Assembly (NCBI RefSeq): GCF_027489515.1
Contig: NZ_JAIXZS010000058.1
Coordinates: 30,047 to 94,046, forward strand
Direction of reading: 5' to 3'
DNA from: Novosphingobium sp.
Lineage (GTDB): Bacteria; Pseudomonadota; Alphaproteobacteria; Sphingomonadales; Sphingomonadaceae
DNA: 64,000 nt
Part shown: positions 46,680 to 56,633 of the stretch, in pieces
Layout of the letters: every line of letters starts with the position of its first letter
How positions within the stretch are numbered: position 1 is the stretch's first letter
Position numbers and translations under genes: made by a program
Notes under the pieces: generated by a model
What the model saw: only the letters and a program-made list of their open reading frames with translations
What the model was told of the DNA's origin: nothing
The model's database searches: none

Positions 46680-47309
46680 ATGGACAGGACCCGAGCTGTG
46701 CCCGCCGATACCACCGAAGAAGCTATCCCAGGGTCTGACCCCTTCGCCATTTTCGAGGCTTGGTTTGCCGAAGCGACGGCCAGCGAACCCAACGACCCGA
46801 ATGCCATGGCGCTCGCGACCGCGACGCCTGCCGCGGCGCCCTCTGTGCGCATGGTCCTGCTGAAGGGGCATGGACCCGATGGCTTTGTGTTCTACACCAA
46901 TTTCGAAAGCCGCAAGGGCGGAGAACTGGCAGCAAACCCTCAGGTCGCGCTGTTGTTTCACTGGAAAAGCCTCCGCCGTCAGGTGCGGATCGAGGGCACG
47001 ATCAAGGAAGTCACACCGGCTGAGGCAGACGCCTACTTCGCCAGTCGTCATCCGGAATCGCGCCTTGGATCCGCCGCCTCGGATCAATCGCGCGAACTGC
47101 CTTCGCGAGAGGTCTACATGGCGCGGGTCGAGGCTTTGCGCGCACAGTATCCGGATGGATCGGTCCCGCGCCCGGCGCACTGGTCGGGCTACTGCGTGAC
47201 ACCCCATGCCATCGAGTTCTGGCAAGACCGCGCCTATCGCCTCCACGAGCGCCGCCGATTCACGCGCGCAGCTGGCGCCGAATGGACCAGCTCACTGCTC
47301 TATCCCTGA
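46680..47309 (+). CDS. pdxH: Pyridoxamine 5'-phosphate oxidase PdxH
   Basis: PdxH makes pyridoxal 5'-phosphate with FMN and oxygen. The 209-residue protein has RMVLLKGHGPDGFVFYTN, SRKGGELAANP, FHWKSLRRQVRIEG and the C-terminal EFWQDRAYRLHER. Start is uncertain: ATG 46680, GTG 46656 or GTG 46698 are all in frame. It is divergent from the DnaJ-like gene. CDF transporter follows after 19 bases. Confidence 0.95.
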   Translation: MDRTRAVPADTTEEAIPGSDPFAIFEAWFAEATASEPNDPNAMALATATPAAAPSVRMVLLKGHGPDGFVFYTNFESRKGGELAANPQVALLFHWKSLRRQVRIEGTIKEVTPAEADAYFASRHPESRLGSAASDQSRELPSREVYMARVEALRAQYPDGSVPRPAHWSGYCVTPHAIEFWQDRAYRLHERRRFTRAAGAEWTSSLLYP

Positions 47310-47328
47310 GGGGTAGGGAGGTATCGCG

Positions 47329-48309
47329 ATGGACATGACCAGCAGCCCTGACCACGGCGAGCTCAATCGCCGCGCTGCCTATGCCAGCATCGCTGTCGCG
47401 GCGCTGTTGCTGGCAATGAAGAGCTATGCGGTGATCACGACCGGCTCGACAGCAATGCTTGGCAGTCTTGCCGATACCGCGCTGGATCTGGTCGCCAGTC
47501 TCGCCACATTGCTAGGAGTCTGGATCGGCGCGCAGCCAGCCGATGCAAACCACCGTTTCGGCCACGGCAAGGCCGAGGCGCTAACCGCCATGTTCCAGGT
47601 CGTGTTGATCTCGCTGTCTGCGCTGGGCCTTGCCTGGCGTGCGGTGGAGGAGCTCCTCGGCGGCGGACGCCCCGCCGATGCGGAAGCCGGTATGCTGGTG
47701 TCGCTTGTGGCGATTGCAGCGACGTTCCTCCTGCTCGGATATCAGCGCCGCGTGATCCGGACGACGGGCAGCCTCGCCATTGCAACCGACAACCTTCACT
47801 ATGCTTCGGATCTGGTGCTCAATCTCGCTGTCATTGCAGCGCTGATGCTGGATCACTGGCTCGGCCTTGCCGGCGCGGATGCCTTGTTTGCGTTTGGCAT
47901 TGCGCTCTGGCTTGGCTGGGGAGCATGGAACGCGTCGCAAGCCGCGATCGAGCAATTGATGGATCACGAGTGGCCGCTCGAGAAGCGCGAGCGCTTTCTG
48001 GCAGTCGTTGCCCAGCATCCGGAGCTCAAGGGTCTTCACGATCTGCGCACCCGCACCAGTGGCAACCGCGATTTCGTTCAGTTTCATGTCTGGGTCGATG
48101 GCCGGATGACAGTAACCGAAGCGCACCGCGTCATGGACGAAATCGAAGAGAAGCTGCACGATGCGTTCCCCGGTGTGGAAATCCTCATTCACCCCGATCC
48201 CGACGGCCATGTCGATGAAGCGGATCTGGGCACGCATGATCTCCTCGCGCCGACGACCGACGGGACCAGTCCTGCGCTTCTGGTCCAGGGGGCGCCGATC
48301 AAGCGCTGA
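47329..48309 (+). CDS. Cation diffusion facilitator (FieF-like) metal exporter
   Basis: The 326-residue protein has six membrane helices and a C-terminal cytoplasmic domain. The metal site is visible in ADTALDLVAS (helix 2) and DNLHYASDLVLN (helix 5), and the loop NHRFGHGKAEAL is typical. Such proteins export Zn2+, Fe2+ or Cd2+ by proton exchange. The FieF-like Asp/His pattern fits iron or zinc. It is convergent with the serine hydrolase gene. Confidence 0.93.
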   Translation: MDMTSSPDHGELNRRAAYASIAVAALLLAMKSYAVITTGSTAMLGSLADTALDLVASLATLLGVWIGAQPADANHRFGHGKAEALTAMFQVVLISLSALGLAWRAVEELLGGGRPADAEAGMLVSLVAIAATFLLLGYQRRVIRTTGSLAIATDNLHYASDLVLNLAVIAALMLDHWLGLAGADALFAFGIALWLGWGAWNASQAAIEQLMDHEWPLEKRERFLAVVAQHPELKGLHDLRTRTSGNRDFVQFHVWVDGRMTVTEAHRVMDEIEEKLHDAFPGVEILIHPDPDGHVDEADLGTHDLLAPTTDGTSPALLVQGAPIKR

Positions 48310-48315
48310 CTTGCT

Positions 48316-49446
48316 CTATCTGTTTCCCGGAAACAGCGCGACCAGCTCGCCCAGTCGCGCGGTTACCGGATCGAGCTGATCCTCTTGGGTCTTGCCGAGC
48401 CGGACGACGACCAGCTGCCGAGAAGGCGATACCAGAACGTATTGGCCAAGGTGTCCGAGGCAGGCGAACAGATCACGCGGACCACGCTCCGGAAACAGCG
48501 CTGGCCTGCCCGTCGTCGGCGTCCGGTTGAGCCAGATCTGTGCACCATACTGCGCTTCGCGCGGGGAAGGCGTCACCATGAAATCAATCCATTGGCGCGG
48601 GACCAGTTGCGCGCCAGCAACGGCTCCGCGGTTGCGCAGGAACTCGCCGAAGCGGCCCCAATCGCGCGCCGTGCCATGGATCAGGCTGCCGCCGATCAGC
48701 GTGCCCGATGCATCGAACTCGGGCAGCATGGAGCGCATGCCGACCGGATCGAACAGGCGCGTCCGCAGGTAGTCCGATACGGCTCGGCGCCGGCTTTCAG
48801 GATCAGGGGCCGGTGACAGGACGCGTGCGGCGAGATCGGCAAGGATGACGCTTGTGGCGCTCGAATAAACCCATTTGCGGCCCGGCTCGTATTGTAATGG
48901 CTGGTCCTCGGCATAGCGCGCCATCGCATCGCGCCCGTCGAGGAACAGCATGCGCACCTCGTCCGATTTCCAAGGCGGTGAGATGGCTTCGGCGTGCCGC
49001 AGTCCCGACCGCATCTGCAGCAACTGACGCAGCGTGATTTCACCGCGCGGGTCGCCCGGGCGTTGCCACGCAGGAATGGGGGCAGACTCGTCGAGGCGAA
49101 GTCGTCCATCCGAGATGAGCATGCCGATCATCACGCCCGTGATCGACTTGGCCATCGACCAGCTCACGAAGCGCGTGTTCTCGTGATACCCGGGCGCGTA
49201 CCGTTCGGCGATCACCCGTCCGCCTTGCATGACGATCACTGCACGGGTCTCGCTCGCATCCTTCTCGCTGAACAATGCATCGACCCTGCGGGCCAGCTCT
49301 TCACGCGGTACGCCGGGATTGGCCGATACCGCCTTGAGCGCCTCGGCTGATACGGGTGGAGTCGGTGGCGGCGCGGCAGGACTGCAGCCGAACAGGGCTG
49401 GCACAAGCGCCAGCGGGACGATAAGTGCAAGAACACGGCGGGCCAT
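48316..49446 (-). CDS. Beta-lactamase-family serine hydrolase (lipoprotein)
   Basis: The 376-residue protein has a signal peptide with lipobox ALFGC, so it should be a lipoprotein, and a class C beta-lactamase/DD-peptidase fold: SMAKS (SxxK) and YSS in place of YxN. It is likely an esterase or peptidase of the envelope rather than a resistance enzyme. The open frame continues far upstream on this strand, but that part overlaps the 49486 gene and is not family-like. Only 39 bases separate it from that divergent gene. Confidence 0.88.
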   Translation of the reverse strand: MARRVLALIVPLALVPALFGCSPAAPPPTPPVSAEALKAVSANPGVPREELARRVDALFSEKDASETRAVIVMQGGRVIAERYAPGYHENTRFVSWSMAKSITGVMIGMLISDGRLRLDESAPIPAWQRPGDPRGEITLRQLLQMRSGLRHAEAISPPWKSDEVRMLFLDGRDAMARYAEDQPLQYEPGRKWVYSSATSVILADLAARVLSPAPDPESRRRAVSDYLRTRLFDPVGMRSMLPEFDASGTLIGGSLIHGTARDWGRFGEFLRNRGAVAGAQLVPRQWIDFMVTPSPREAQYGAQIWLNRTPTTGRPALFPERGPRDLFACLGHLGQYVLVSPSRQLVVVRLGKTQEDQLDPVTARLGELVALFPGNR

Positions 49447-49485
49447 CAGGCGGCCAGCTTTTCTCCAGATCGACCCCGCAAGGCA

Positions 49486-49851
49486 ATGGCCAAACCTGCT
49501 GCATCCCCCACTACCGCTTCTTCCCCCGCGCAGCCGCGCAGGCGGCTTATGCGCTGGAGCCTGGTTGTGCTCGGGACCCTGGTCGGCGGCGGTGTGTTCG
49601 CCTGGCCCCAGTTGCACGGCTACGCGATCACTGGTGCCGCTTATGGCGCACGCGTCGCCTGCTCCTGCCGCTTTGTCGGCGGCCGGCCGATCGGCGATTG
49701 CCGCAAGGACTTCGAGCCTGGCATGGACATCATCAGCCTTTCCGAAGATACCGCCGCGCGCAGCGTGACGGCGCGCTTTCCCCTCGTCGCGAGCCAGACC
49801 GCGACCTATCGTCAAGGCTGGGGCTGCGTGCTGGAGCCTTGGGGCAACTGA
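49486..49851 (+). CDS. Small secreted or membrane-anchored Cys-containing protein
   Basis: I do not recognise this 121-residue protein. It has one N-terminal hydrophobic helix (about 24-40) followed by a mature part with four cysteines (VACSC, IGDC, GWGC), suggesting two disulfides and a periplasmic place. GRPIGDCRKDFEPGMD is the best-conserved looking part. It is divergent from a serine hydrolase gene with a very short shared region, and convergent with mnmA (four bases between stops). A second start at 49549 is possible. Confidence 0.65.
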   Translation: MAKPAASPTTASSPAQPRRRLMRWSLVVLGTLVGGGVFAWPQLHGYAITGAAYGARVACSCRFVGGRPIGDCRKDFEPGMDIISLSEDTAARSVTARFPLVASQTATYRQGWGCVLEPWGN

Positions 49852-49855
49852 GACC

Positions 49856-51076
49856 CTAATCGCCCCCGGCCCAAGGCGACGTCTCCTCGATCCAGCCACC
49901 GCCAACGACGCGCTCGCCATCATAAAGCACGGCAGCTTGTCCGGGTGCGACACCATACTCCGGCTGCAGGAAACGGATCTCACACGCACCGCCCTCGCCG
50001 AGAGGGCCAAGGACTTCGACGGGTACCGGCTTGGCGAGCGAGCGGACTTTTGCCGTGAGCGAGGACCCGCCGGGCATTGCGCCGATGCGATTTGTCTCGC
50101 CCAGCCGCGCTGATCCTACAGCCAGCATGGTCTTTGGTCCGACCATCACGCGCCGCGCTGGCGCGTCCAGACCTGTCACGTAGAGCGGTTCGCTCTGCCC
50201 GCCAATTTCGAGCCCGCGGCGCTGGCCGACTGTATAATGAATGACACCGCGGTGCATGCCCAGCACGGCGCCGGTTCCGGCGTGGACGATCTCGCCAGGA
50301 GCAGACCCCTCCGGCCTGATCTTTGTGACGATCGATGCATAGTCGCCATCGGGCACGAAGCAGATATCTTGGCTGTCAGGCTTCGTTGCCACTCCGAGGC
50401 CCAGCGCTGATGCCATGGCGCGCACCTCGGGCTTGGGCAGACTGCCTAACGGGAAGCGCAGGAAATCCAGCTGCGCCTCGGTCGTGCCATAGAGAAAGTA
50501 GGACTGATCGCGGGCAGGATCGACTGCGCGATGGAGTTCCGGCCCCTGCGCGGTTTCGATGCGCTGCACGTAGTGACCAGTGGCGAGGCAGTCTGCGCCA
50601 AGATCGCGTGCCATAGTGAGCAGGTCGGTGAACTTCGGACCCATGTTGCAGCGAATGCAGGGGATTGGCGTTCTTCCGGCCAGATAGTCGTCAGCAAACC
50701 GCTCGACCACATCCTCGCGAAACCGTGATTCATGATCGAACACATAATGCGCGATGCCCAACCGGTCTGCGACATTGCGCGCGTCGCGAATATCGTCACC
50801 CGCACAGCAAGCGCCCTTGCGGCCGGTGGCGGCGCCATAATCGTAGAGCTGCAAGGTCACACCGATCACTTCGGCCCCGCTCGCGGCGGCCAGTCCAGCG
50901 ACAACCGAACTATCGACCCCCCCGGACATGGCGACGACGATTCGCCGCGATCCTTTTCCCGTGGGTAGTGAAAAAAGATTGGCGGCGTCACGCGCATTGA
51001 GCCCAAGCCCAGTGAAAAGGCCGGTCCCGTTTCCGGCTGCCGCTCGTGCTCCGTCAGGATCCAACTTGCTTTGCAT
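49856..51076 (-). CDS. mnmA: tRNA 2-thiouridine(34) synthase MnmA
   Basis: MnmA thiolates U34 of tRNAs for Lys, Glu and Gln. The 406-residue protein shows the PP-loop MSGGVDSSV, the active-site CIRCN and ATGHYVQR, and [13 protein letters not shown]. The ATG at 51076 gives normal length; the reading frame is open further upstream, but that part overlaps the plus-strand gene at 51219 and is unlike MnmA. Confidence 0.96.
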   Translation of the reverse strand: MQSKLDPDGARAAAGNGTGLFTGLGLNARDAANLFSLPTGKGSRRIVVAMSGGVDSSVVAGLAAASGAEVIGVTLQLYDYGAATGRKGACCAGDDIRDARNVADRLGIAHYVFDHESRFREDVVERFADDYLAGRTPIPCIRCNMGPKFTDLLTMARDLGADCLATGHYVQRIETAQGPELHRAVDPARDQSYFLYGTTEAQLDFLRFPLGSLPKPEVRAMASALGLGVATKPDSQDICFVPDGDYASIVTKIRPEGSAPGEIVHAGTGAVLGMHRGVIHYTVGQRRGLEIGGQSEPLYVTGLDAPARRVMVGPKTMLAVGSARLGETNRIGAMPGGSSLTAKVRSLAKPVPVEVLGPLGEGGACEIRFLQPEYGVAPGQAAVLYDGERVVGGGWIEETSPWAGGD

Positions 51077-51218
51077 TCCGGCCCCATACGGCCTTTCTCG
51101 CGCCAGCGGCAGGCCAAAAAGGCGCAACCGTGCGGTCGCGGCTCGAGCTTCAAAACCTAACTCTTGGTGAAGGCCGGCTTTACCCTCCTTTATAGGACCG
51201 TGGGATAAAGCCTCGGCC

Positions 51219-51584
51219 ATGGAGATGAGATTTTCCGATTCATGGCCGCAACCCCCGGGCGATTCGCACCTCGGGTTGCGTCCGCTCGGCTGGAGCGAGC
51301 TCTGTGCGCGTCTTGTGGCAGCCCACGATACGCGTGGTGTGCTCCCCGGCTCGACACCCGGGATCGTATCGGCCCGCAACACCGGTTCGGATGGCGGCGC
51401 ATCCGGACCAAACGGAGGGAAGGGCTTCAGCTTCCATGAATCAGCTGCGGTGTTGCTCAGGAGCGCTGAAGCGGAGGCTAAAGAGCCCGTTAACTCCTCC
51501 TCTTCAGCGAATGGAAATGACGTGAACGGCACAATGGGGCCAGTTCCAGAAGACGCCCCGCAACGTCGACCAGACGAGAATTGA
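51219..51584 (+). CDS. Unknown small protein coupled to sciP
   Basis: This 121-residue frame ends with TGA one base before the sciP ATG, so translation of the two is probably coupled. The product has a conserved-looking core, [18 protein letters not shown], then a Ser/Gly/Asn-rich, low-complexity C-terminus of about 70 residues that looks disordered. I recall similar small proteins in other sphingomonads, but cannot search here. The ATG at 51219 lacks a strong ribosome site; 51225 is an alternative. The 142 bases before it separate it from divergent mnmA. No function is known. Confidence 0.6.
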   Translation: MEMRFSDSWPQPPGDSHLGLRPLGWSELCARLVAAHDTRGVLPGSTPGIVSARNTGSDGGASGPNGGKGFSFHESAAVLLRSAEAEAKEPVNSSSSANGNDVNGTMGPVPEDAPQRRPDEN

Positions 51585-51585
51585 C

Positions 51586-51885
51586 ATGATCGAGAATCAG
51601 AAAATCAAGCCGTCGCAAGTCATTGGCCCCCTCGGTGAGCCGTTGACGCTGGACAGCCTCCCCCCGCCCTCGACCACCCGGTGGGTCGTGCGCCGCAAGG
51701 CTGAGGTCGTTGCTGCCGTTAATGGTGGCTTGCTTACGATCGATGAGGTTTGCGAACGCTACGGCCTGACCCTCGAGGAGTTTGCCTCATGGCAGCGTGC
51801 GGTTGACCGCTCCGGCATGCAGGGCCTCCGGGTCACGCGCATTCAGCATTATCGCGATCTCTACGAGCGCCAGCTCAAGTTTTGA
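51586..51885 (+). CDS. sciP: SciP, DUF1153 inhibitor of CtrA-driven transcription
   Basis: SciP is a small HTH protein that in Caulobacter binds CtrA and blocks its activation of target genes in early G1. The 99-residue protein matches the family closely: [31 protein letters not shown], and the helix-turn-helix [18 protein letters not shown]. It begins one base after the upstream unknown gene. GANTC (CcrM methylation) sites are present at 51237, 51261, 51438 and 51594. A terminator follows at 51924. Confidence 0.94.
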   Translation: MIENQKIKPSQVIGPLGEPLTLDSLPPPSTTRWVVRRKAEVVAAVNGGLLTIDEVCERYGLTLEEFASWQRAVDRSGMQGLRVTRIQHYRDLYERQLKF

Positions 51886-51923
51886 ATACCTTGCGCCTGA
51901 CCGGCGCGGCGGGCCCCTGATCA

Positions 51924-51952
51924 ATGGCCGTCCCGGCAATCGGGGCGGCCAT
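51924..51952 (+). terminator. Hairpin terminator of sciP
   Basis: ATGGCCGTCCCG (51924-51935) pairs with CGGGGCGGCCAT (51941-51952), with one T-G wobble and a GCAAT loop. The tail TTGCCTTTGTCT is T-rich but interrupted, so termination may be partial. Confidence 0.65.
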
Positions 51953-52115
51953 TTGCCTTTGTCTGCCCGAAGAGGCTGCCATTTCAGCAAGTTTGCGGTT
52001 GCATCCCCGCCACGCCGGACTCATTTGTTCATGCGCTTCGTCGAGCCGCAATTGTCACTCGTCGGATGCAGCGCTAAGACAAGGGCAACGTGCGGCACAG
52101 CGAGGCTCCCCGCGC

Positions 52116-52142
52116 TTGCGGGAAGTGATATAGTCATATAAC
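52116..52142 (+). promoter_or_regulatory. Candidate promoter of the RND efflux operon
   Basis: TTGCGG (52116-52121) and TATAAC (52137-52142) are separated by 15 bases, the shorter end of a sigma-70-like layout. The AT-rich GATATAGTCATATAAC patch stands out in this GC-rich window. It lies 78 bases upstream of the adaptor ATG. No regulator gene is adjacent. Confidence 0.4.
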
Positions 52143-52219
52143 ACACTTCCGCCAGGGTGGGGATCGGCCCCCATCCTCGGCTGTTCGGCGCCCGACCGGG
52201 ACTAAGGCACGTGAACGAG

Positions 52220-53437
52220 ATGAACTACGAAGCGACGATCAGATCCGGGCTGCAGCCGGCCATTGAGCCGGCCATCGGCGATGGCGAACAGGGATCAGCC
52301 AGCGGCGGTCGGCGTCGCATGGGCATCGTTGCCGTTGTCATTGCAGTTGTCCTCGGCCTCGGCTGGTATTTGATGCACAAGGCTCCGGCAGCGACGGATG
52401 CGACATCCGCGCGCAATGCGCAGGCACAGTCTGTCAGCGTCGTCACCCCTGGCCTGACCAGCGTCACCGGATCGATCACTGCCAGCGGCACGATCGCCGC
52501 GCGGCGGGAGATGCCGGTGGGTATCGCTGGCGAAGGGGGCCGTGTCGTAAGCGTTCTGGTCGATGCCGGTGATTGGGTGCAGGCCGGACAGGTCCTCGCC
52601 GTTGTCGATCGCTCGGTGCAGGCCCAGCAGATTGCCGGACAGGCCGCAAACATCGAGGTGCAACGCGCCAATGCCCGCATCGCGCAGGCCAATCTCGACC
52701 GGGCGCTCAAGCTGGTCGAGCGTGGGTTTATTTCGAAGGCCGATGTCGACCGGTTGACGGCGACGCGCGATGCGGCCGTCGCCCAAGTTCGCGTTGCTTC
52801 GGCTGAACTGGGCCAGCTTCGTGCAAGCAGCGCGAGGCTCAACATCATTGCCCCCGCAGCAGGGCTTGTCCTCACGCGCGGTGTCGAGCCTGGCCAGATT
52901 GTCAGCCCCGGCAGCGGTGTTTTGTTCCGGATTGCCAAGGATGGCCAGTTCGAGATGCAGGCGCGTCTGGCCGAAAACGATCTGGCGCGGCTTGCGGTCG
53001 GGCAATCGGCCGAGGTGACGCCGGTCGGCACGGCCAAGCCGTTCATCGGCCAGATCTGGCAGCTCTCCCCCACCATTGACGCGCAGACGCGCGAGGGTAT
53101 CGCACGCATCGCCCTGGCGTATGACCGCGCGCTACGGCCTGGCGGTTTTGCGAGTGCGCAGATCCGCAGCGGTTCGGTAACCGCGCCAATCCTGCCGGAG
53201 TCGGCTATCCTGTCCGACCAGCAGGGCCCGTTTGTCTACGTGGTCGACCAAGGCAACAAGGTGGTTCGCCGCACGGTGAAGACCGGCGACGTGACGGCTC
53301 GCGGCATCGTGGTTGCCGATGGGCTTTCAGGAAACGAGCGAGTCGTCCTGCGTGCGGGCGGTTTCCTCAACCCCGGGGATGTCGTGCGCCCGGTCACGAC
53401 CAGCCCTGCAGCGCCCTCCGCCCGTCCCGGCACATGA
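52220..53437 (+). CDS. RND efflux periplasmic adaptor (MFP/HlyD type)
   Basis: The 405-residue adaptor joins the inner-membrane RND pump to an outer-membrane channel. It has one N-terminal membrane helix (about 34-51), a lipoyl-like half (VSVLVDAGDWVQAGQVLAVV), a coiled-coil hairpin (about 130-190), the second lipoyl half (IIAPAAGLVLTRGV) and beta-barrel domains. No lipobox is present, so it is anchored by the helix. I use ATG 52220; GTG 52211 is an alternative. The pump gene follows after 16 bases. No outer-membrane component is nearby. Confidence 0.92.
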   Translation: MNYEATIRSGLQPAIEPAIGDGEQGSASGGRRRMGIVAVVIAVVLGLGWYLMHKAPAATDATSARNAQAQSVSVVTPGLTSVTGSITASGTIAARREMPVGIAGEGGRVVSVLVDAGDWVQAGQVLAVVDRSVQAQQIAGQAANIEVQRANARIAQANLDRALKLVERGFISKADVDRLTATRDAAVAQVRVASAELGQLRASSARLNIIAPAAGLVLTRGVEPGQIVSPGSGVLFRIAKDGQFEMQARLAENDLARLAVGQSAEVTPVGTAKPFIGQIWQLSPTIDAQTREGIARIALAYDRALRPGGFASAQIRSGSVTAPILPESAILSDQQGPFVYVVDQGNKVVRRTVKTGDVTARGIVVADGLSGNERVVLRAGGFLNPGDVVRPVTTSPAAPSARPGT

Positions 53438-53453
53438 CCACGGAATTGCGCAC

Positions 53454-56400
53454 ATGAACTTCCGTAACATCTCCGCTTGGTCGATCCGCAACCCGGTGGT
53501 GCCGATCGTGATGTTCCTCGGCCTCACCCTTGCCGGGATCGTGGCGTTCATGAGCATGAAAGTGCAGGATCAGCCGGATATTGAGTTTCCGCTGGTCATC
53601 GTCACGATTGCTCAGCCAGGCGCAGCACCGACCGAAATCGAGAACCAGATCACCCAGCGCATCGAATCCGCGGTGCGGACGATCGCTGGGGTCGACACTC
53701 TTACGTCGACCGCGACGGAGGGCTCGAGCCAGACGATGGTCCAGTTCGCCATCGGCACGGACATCAATGCTGCGGTGAACGAGGTCAAGAACGCCGTCGA
53801 TCAGGTTCGCGGCGATCTGCCTGAGGGCATTCTTGAGCCGCAGGTGGTCAAGGCGCAGACTTCGTCAGACGCGATTGCCTATTTTGCGGTGTCTGCCGAT
53901 GACATGACCATCGAGCAGCTCTCATGGTTCATCGATGATTCCGTGCGCAAGCGCCTGCTGTCGGTCCCCGGCATGGCAGAGGTCGAGCGCAACGGCGGTG
54001 TGAGCCGCGAGATTGCGGTCACACTCGATCCCATGCGGATGAAGGCGCAGGGCGTCACGGCCACCCAGATCAATGCCGCGCTCCGCCAGGTCAATCTGAA
54101 CGCTGCGGGCGGCCGCGCCGAAGTGGCCGGATCGCGTCAGGCCGTACGCGTGCTAGGCAATGCCGAAAGCGCGTTCGAACTGTCCCGCACCCAGGTCGGC
54201 ATCTCCGGCGGGCGCACCATCCGCCTCTCCGACGTCGCCGATGTGCGCGACAGCTTCAGCGAGATCACCTCGATCGCCAAACACAATGGCAAGCCGGTGG
54301 TGACCTTCAGCATTGCCCGCGCGCGCGGCGAGTCCGATGTCAGCGTGTTCGACGAGACGGTCAAGGAACTCGGCAAGATCGAGAAGGAACAGAACGGCCG
54401 GGTGCATTTCATCCAGCTGTTCTCAAGCGTTGGCTACACGAAGGACCAGTACAAGTCTTCGATGTCTGCGATGGTCGAAGGTGCGGTGCTGGCGGTCATC
54501 GTGGTGTTCTTCTTCCTGCGCGACTGGCGGGCGACGATCGTCTCGGCGATTGCTATCCCGCTGTCCTCGATCCCGACGTTCTGGTTGATGAGCCTGATCG
54601 GCTTTACCCTCAACACGATGTCCTTGCTTGCACTGGGTCTTGTGGCCGGCGTGCTGGTTGACGATGCGATCGTCGAGATCGAGAATATCGTGCGGCATAT
54701 GCGCATGGGCAAATCGGCCTACCAGGCTGCGATCGACGCTGCTGACGAGATCGGCCTTGCTGTGGTCGCCACGACATTCTCGATCGTGGCAGTGTTTCTG
54801 CCTGTTGCGCTGATGCCCGGCGTTTCCGGCCAGTTCTTCAAGAACTTCGGCCTCACCGTCGTCATCGCCGTGCTGTTCTCGTTGCTCGTTGCGCGCATGA
54901 TCACGCCGATGATCGCGGCGTACTTCCTGAAGGCGCACGGGCAAGCCGAGCACGGCAATGGCCCCTGGATGCAGCGCTACATGCGCGTGCTGGAGTGGTC
55001 GCTCGATACGCGGGCTGTCACCGCTTACCGCGAACGGTTTCCGCGGCGCTGGTTCCGCGCGCGGCTGCGTGACCACCGCTTGTGGATGATGGGTGTGGCC
55101 ACCGGGGCACTCGCATTTACCGTCGTGCTGTTCATGGTCATTCCGTCGCAGTTCTTTCCCGAGACCGACGGCGATTTCAGCCGCATCACCATCGAGATGG
55201 TGCCGGGCACGACAATCGAGCAGACGGAACGCAAGGTCGACGAGGTGCTCGCGCTGGTAAAGGACGAGCCGGAAATCGATGTTGCGCTTGAGCGCATCAA
55301 CGAGGGCAACGGGCGCGTTTTCATGGAACTGAAGCGTGACCGCAAGCGGTCGAGCATCGAGTTCGAACGTGCACTGACCCCGCGCCTGCAGAAGGTTGCC
55401 GATGCGCGTGTGAGCTTCATGAATCAGAACGGCGGCGGCCCGGGTGGTGGTTCCGGTCGGGCCATCAGTGTCATGCTATCCGGGTCGGATCCGGACTTGC
55501 TGCAGAAGACGGCGCAGACACTCGTCGAGCAGATGAGCCAACTCAAGCAAGTTGTCGCGCCGCGGATCAGCGCCGATCTTCGCCGACCGGAAATCGTCAT
55601 CACTCCGCACCTCGATCTTGCCGCCTCCCTTGGGGTGACGACGCAGGAATTGAGTCAGGTGATTCGCATCGCGACACAGGGCGAAATCGATCAGAATAGC
55701 GCCAAGTTCTCGTTGTCTGATCGACAAGTGCCGATCCGGGTGAAGCTGCCGGTCGCGTCGCGCCGCGATCTGTCGACGTTGCAAAACCTTCCGGTGCCAA
55801 CGATATCGGGTGGATCGGTGCCCCTATCGCGTGTCGCCACCATTGGTTTCGGTTCCGGCCCGACAAGCATCCAGCGTTACAACCAGAATCGCCGCGTCTT
55901 CATTGGTGCGGACCTTCCCCCGGGCGTGGTCAAAGGCACTGCCGACGCTGCGATCAAGGCGCTGCCGATCATGAAGAATCTCCCTCAGGGGGTCTCCAAT
56001 GCGGCAGCTGGCGAAGACCGCTGGCAGGAGGAGATGCTCTACAACTTCATGATCGCGCTGGCAGCCGGTGTGTTGCTCGTGTTCTCCGTGCTCGTGTTGC
56101 TCTATCGCCGCTTCATCTCGCCTTTGGTCAACATGGGTTCGTTGTTCCTTGCGCCGCTGGGTGGTCTGCTGCTCTTGCTGGCGACAGGGCAGGCCTTGTC
56201 GCTTCCCGTGTTCATCGGTGTCCTCATGCTTTTCGGCATCGTTGCCAAGAACTCGATCCTGCTGATCGACTTTGCGATCGAGGAAATGGCCAAGGGAACC
56301 CCCAAGCTTGATGCGATCATCGAGGCAGGTCACAAGCGCGCCCAGCCGATCGTGATGACCACGGTGGCGATGATTGCGGGCATGGTGCCCACGGCTGTCT

Positions 56401-56633
56401 CGATCGGTGGCGATGCCGGCTGGCGCGCGCCCATGGGCATCGTCGTCATCGGCGGCCTTGCGCTTTCGACGCTGCTCACGCTCTTGCTCGTGCCCGCAGG
56501 GTTCAGCCTTGCGGACGGCGTCGAGAAGCGAGTTGGTCCCTGGATCGGTCGGCGCGTGCTTTCCTACGACCCGCGCGAAGCCGCGCGCGAGAGGTTGGTG
56601 CATGCTGCGGGTGAGGTTTTCCCGGCGGAGTGA
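53454..56633 (+). CDS. RND efflux transporter, inner-membrane (AcrB-like)
   Basis: The 1059-residue pump shows the full RND layout: N-terminal helix, porter domain, TM2-6, second porter domain, TM8-12. The proton-relay Asp pair is in [14 protein letters not shown] (Asp403-Asp404) of TM4. A Gly-rich stretch, [11 protein letters not shown], lies in the second porter part. It exports drugs or other amphiphiles in exchange for protons; which ones is unknown. The following DUF445 gene overlaps its stop (GTGA). Confidence 0.95.
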   Translation: MNFRNISAWSIRNPVVPIVMFLGLTLAGIVAFMSMKVQDQPDIEFPLVIVTIAQPGAAPTEIENQITQRIESAVRTIAGVDTLTSTATEGSSQTMVQFAIGTDINAAVNEVKNAVDQVRGDLPEGILEPQVVKAQTSSDAIAYFAVSADDMTIEQLSWFIDDSVRKRLLSVPGMAEVERNGGVSREIAVTLDPMRMKAQGVTATQINAALRQVNLNAAGGRAEVAGSRQAVRVLGNAESAFELSRTQVGISGGRTIRLSDVADVRDSFSEITSIAKHNGKPVVTFSIARARGESDVSVFDETVKELGKIEKEQNGRVHFIQLFSSVGYTKDQYKSSMSAMVEGAVLAVIVVFFFLRDWRATIVSAIAIPLSSIPTFWLMSLIGFTLNTMSLLALGLVAGVLVDDAIVEIENIVRHMRMGKSAYQAAIDAADEIGLAVVATTFSIVAVFLPVALMPGVSGQFFKNFGLTVVIAVLFSLLVARMITPMIAAYFLKAHGQAEHGNGPWMQRYMRVLEWSLDTRAVTAYRERFPRRWFRARLRDHRLWMMGVATGALAFTVVLFMVIPSQFFPETDGDFSRITIEMVPGTTIEQTERKVDEVLALVKDEPEIDVALERINEGNGRVFMELKRDRKRSSIEFERALTPRLQKVADARVSFMNQNGGGPGGGSGRAISVMLSGSDPDLLQKTAQTLVEQMSQLKQVVAPRISADLRRPEIVITPHLDLAASLGVTTQELSQVIRIATQGEIDQNSAKFSLSDRQVPIRVKLPVASRRDLSTLQNLPVPTISGGSVPLSRVATIGFGSGPTSIQRYNQNRRVFIGADLPPGVVKGTADAAIKALPIMKNLPQGVSNAAAGEDRWQEEMLYNFMIALAAGVLLVFSVLVLLYRRFISPLVNMGSLFLAPLGGLLLLLATGQALSLPVFIGVLMLFGIVAKNSILLIDFAIEEMAKGTPKLDAIIEAGHKRAQPIVMTTVAMIAGMVPTAVSIGGDAGWRAPMGIVVIGGLALSTLLTLLLVPAGFSLADGVEKRVGPWIGRRVLSYDPREAARERLVHAAGEVFPAE

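Larger units (their letters stand above)
51886..52219. other. Intergenic region between sciP and the RND operon
   Basis: This 334-base stretch holds the sciP terminator (51924-51952) and a candidate promoter for the RND genes (52116-52142). I see no gene in the rest. Sequence is otherwise ordinary for the window except the AT-rich patch around 52127-52142. Confidence 0.7.

Noticed and set aside
49447..50010. Upstream extension of the serine hydrolase reading frame
   Set aside because: The part before the lipobox start at 49446 is not family-like and overlaps two other genes.
51077..51532. Upstream extension of the mnmA frame
   Set aside because: Not MnmA-like, and the plus strand holds a better-supported gene ending at the sciP start.
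51077..51585. CtrA binding site upstream of sciP
   Set aside because: Only single TTAA half-sites are present; I found no TTAA-N7-TTAA pair.
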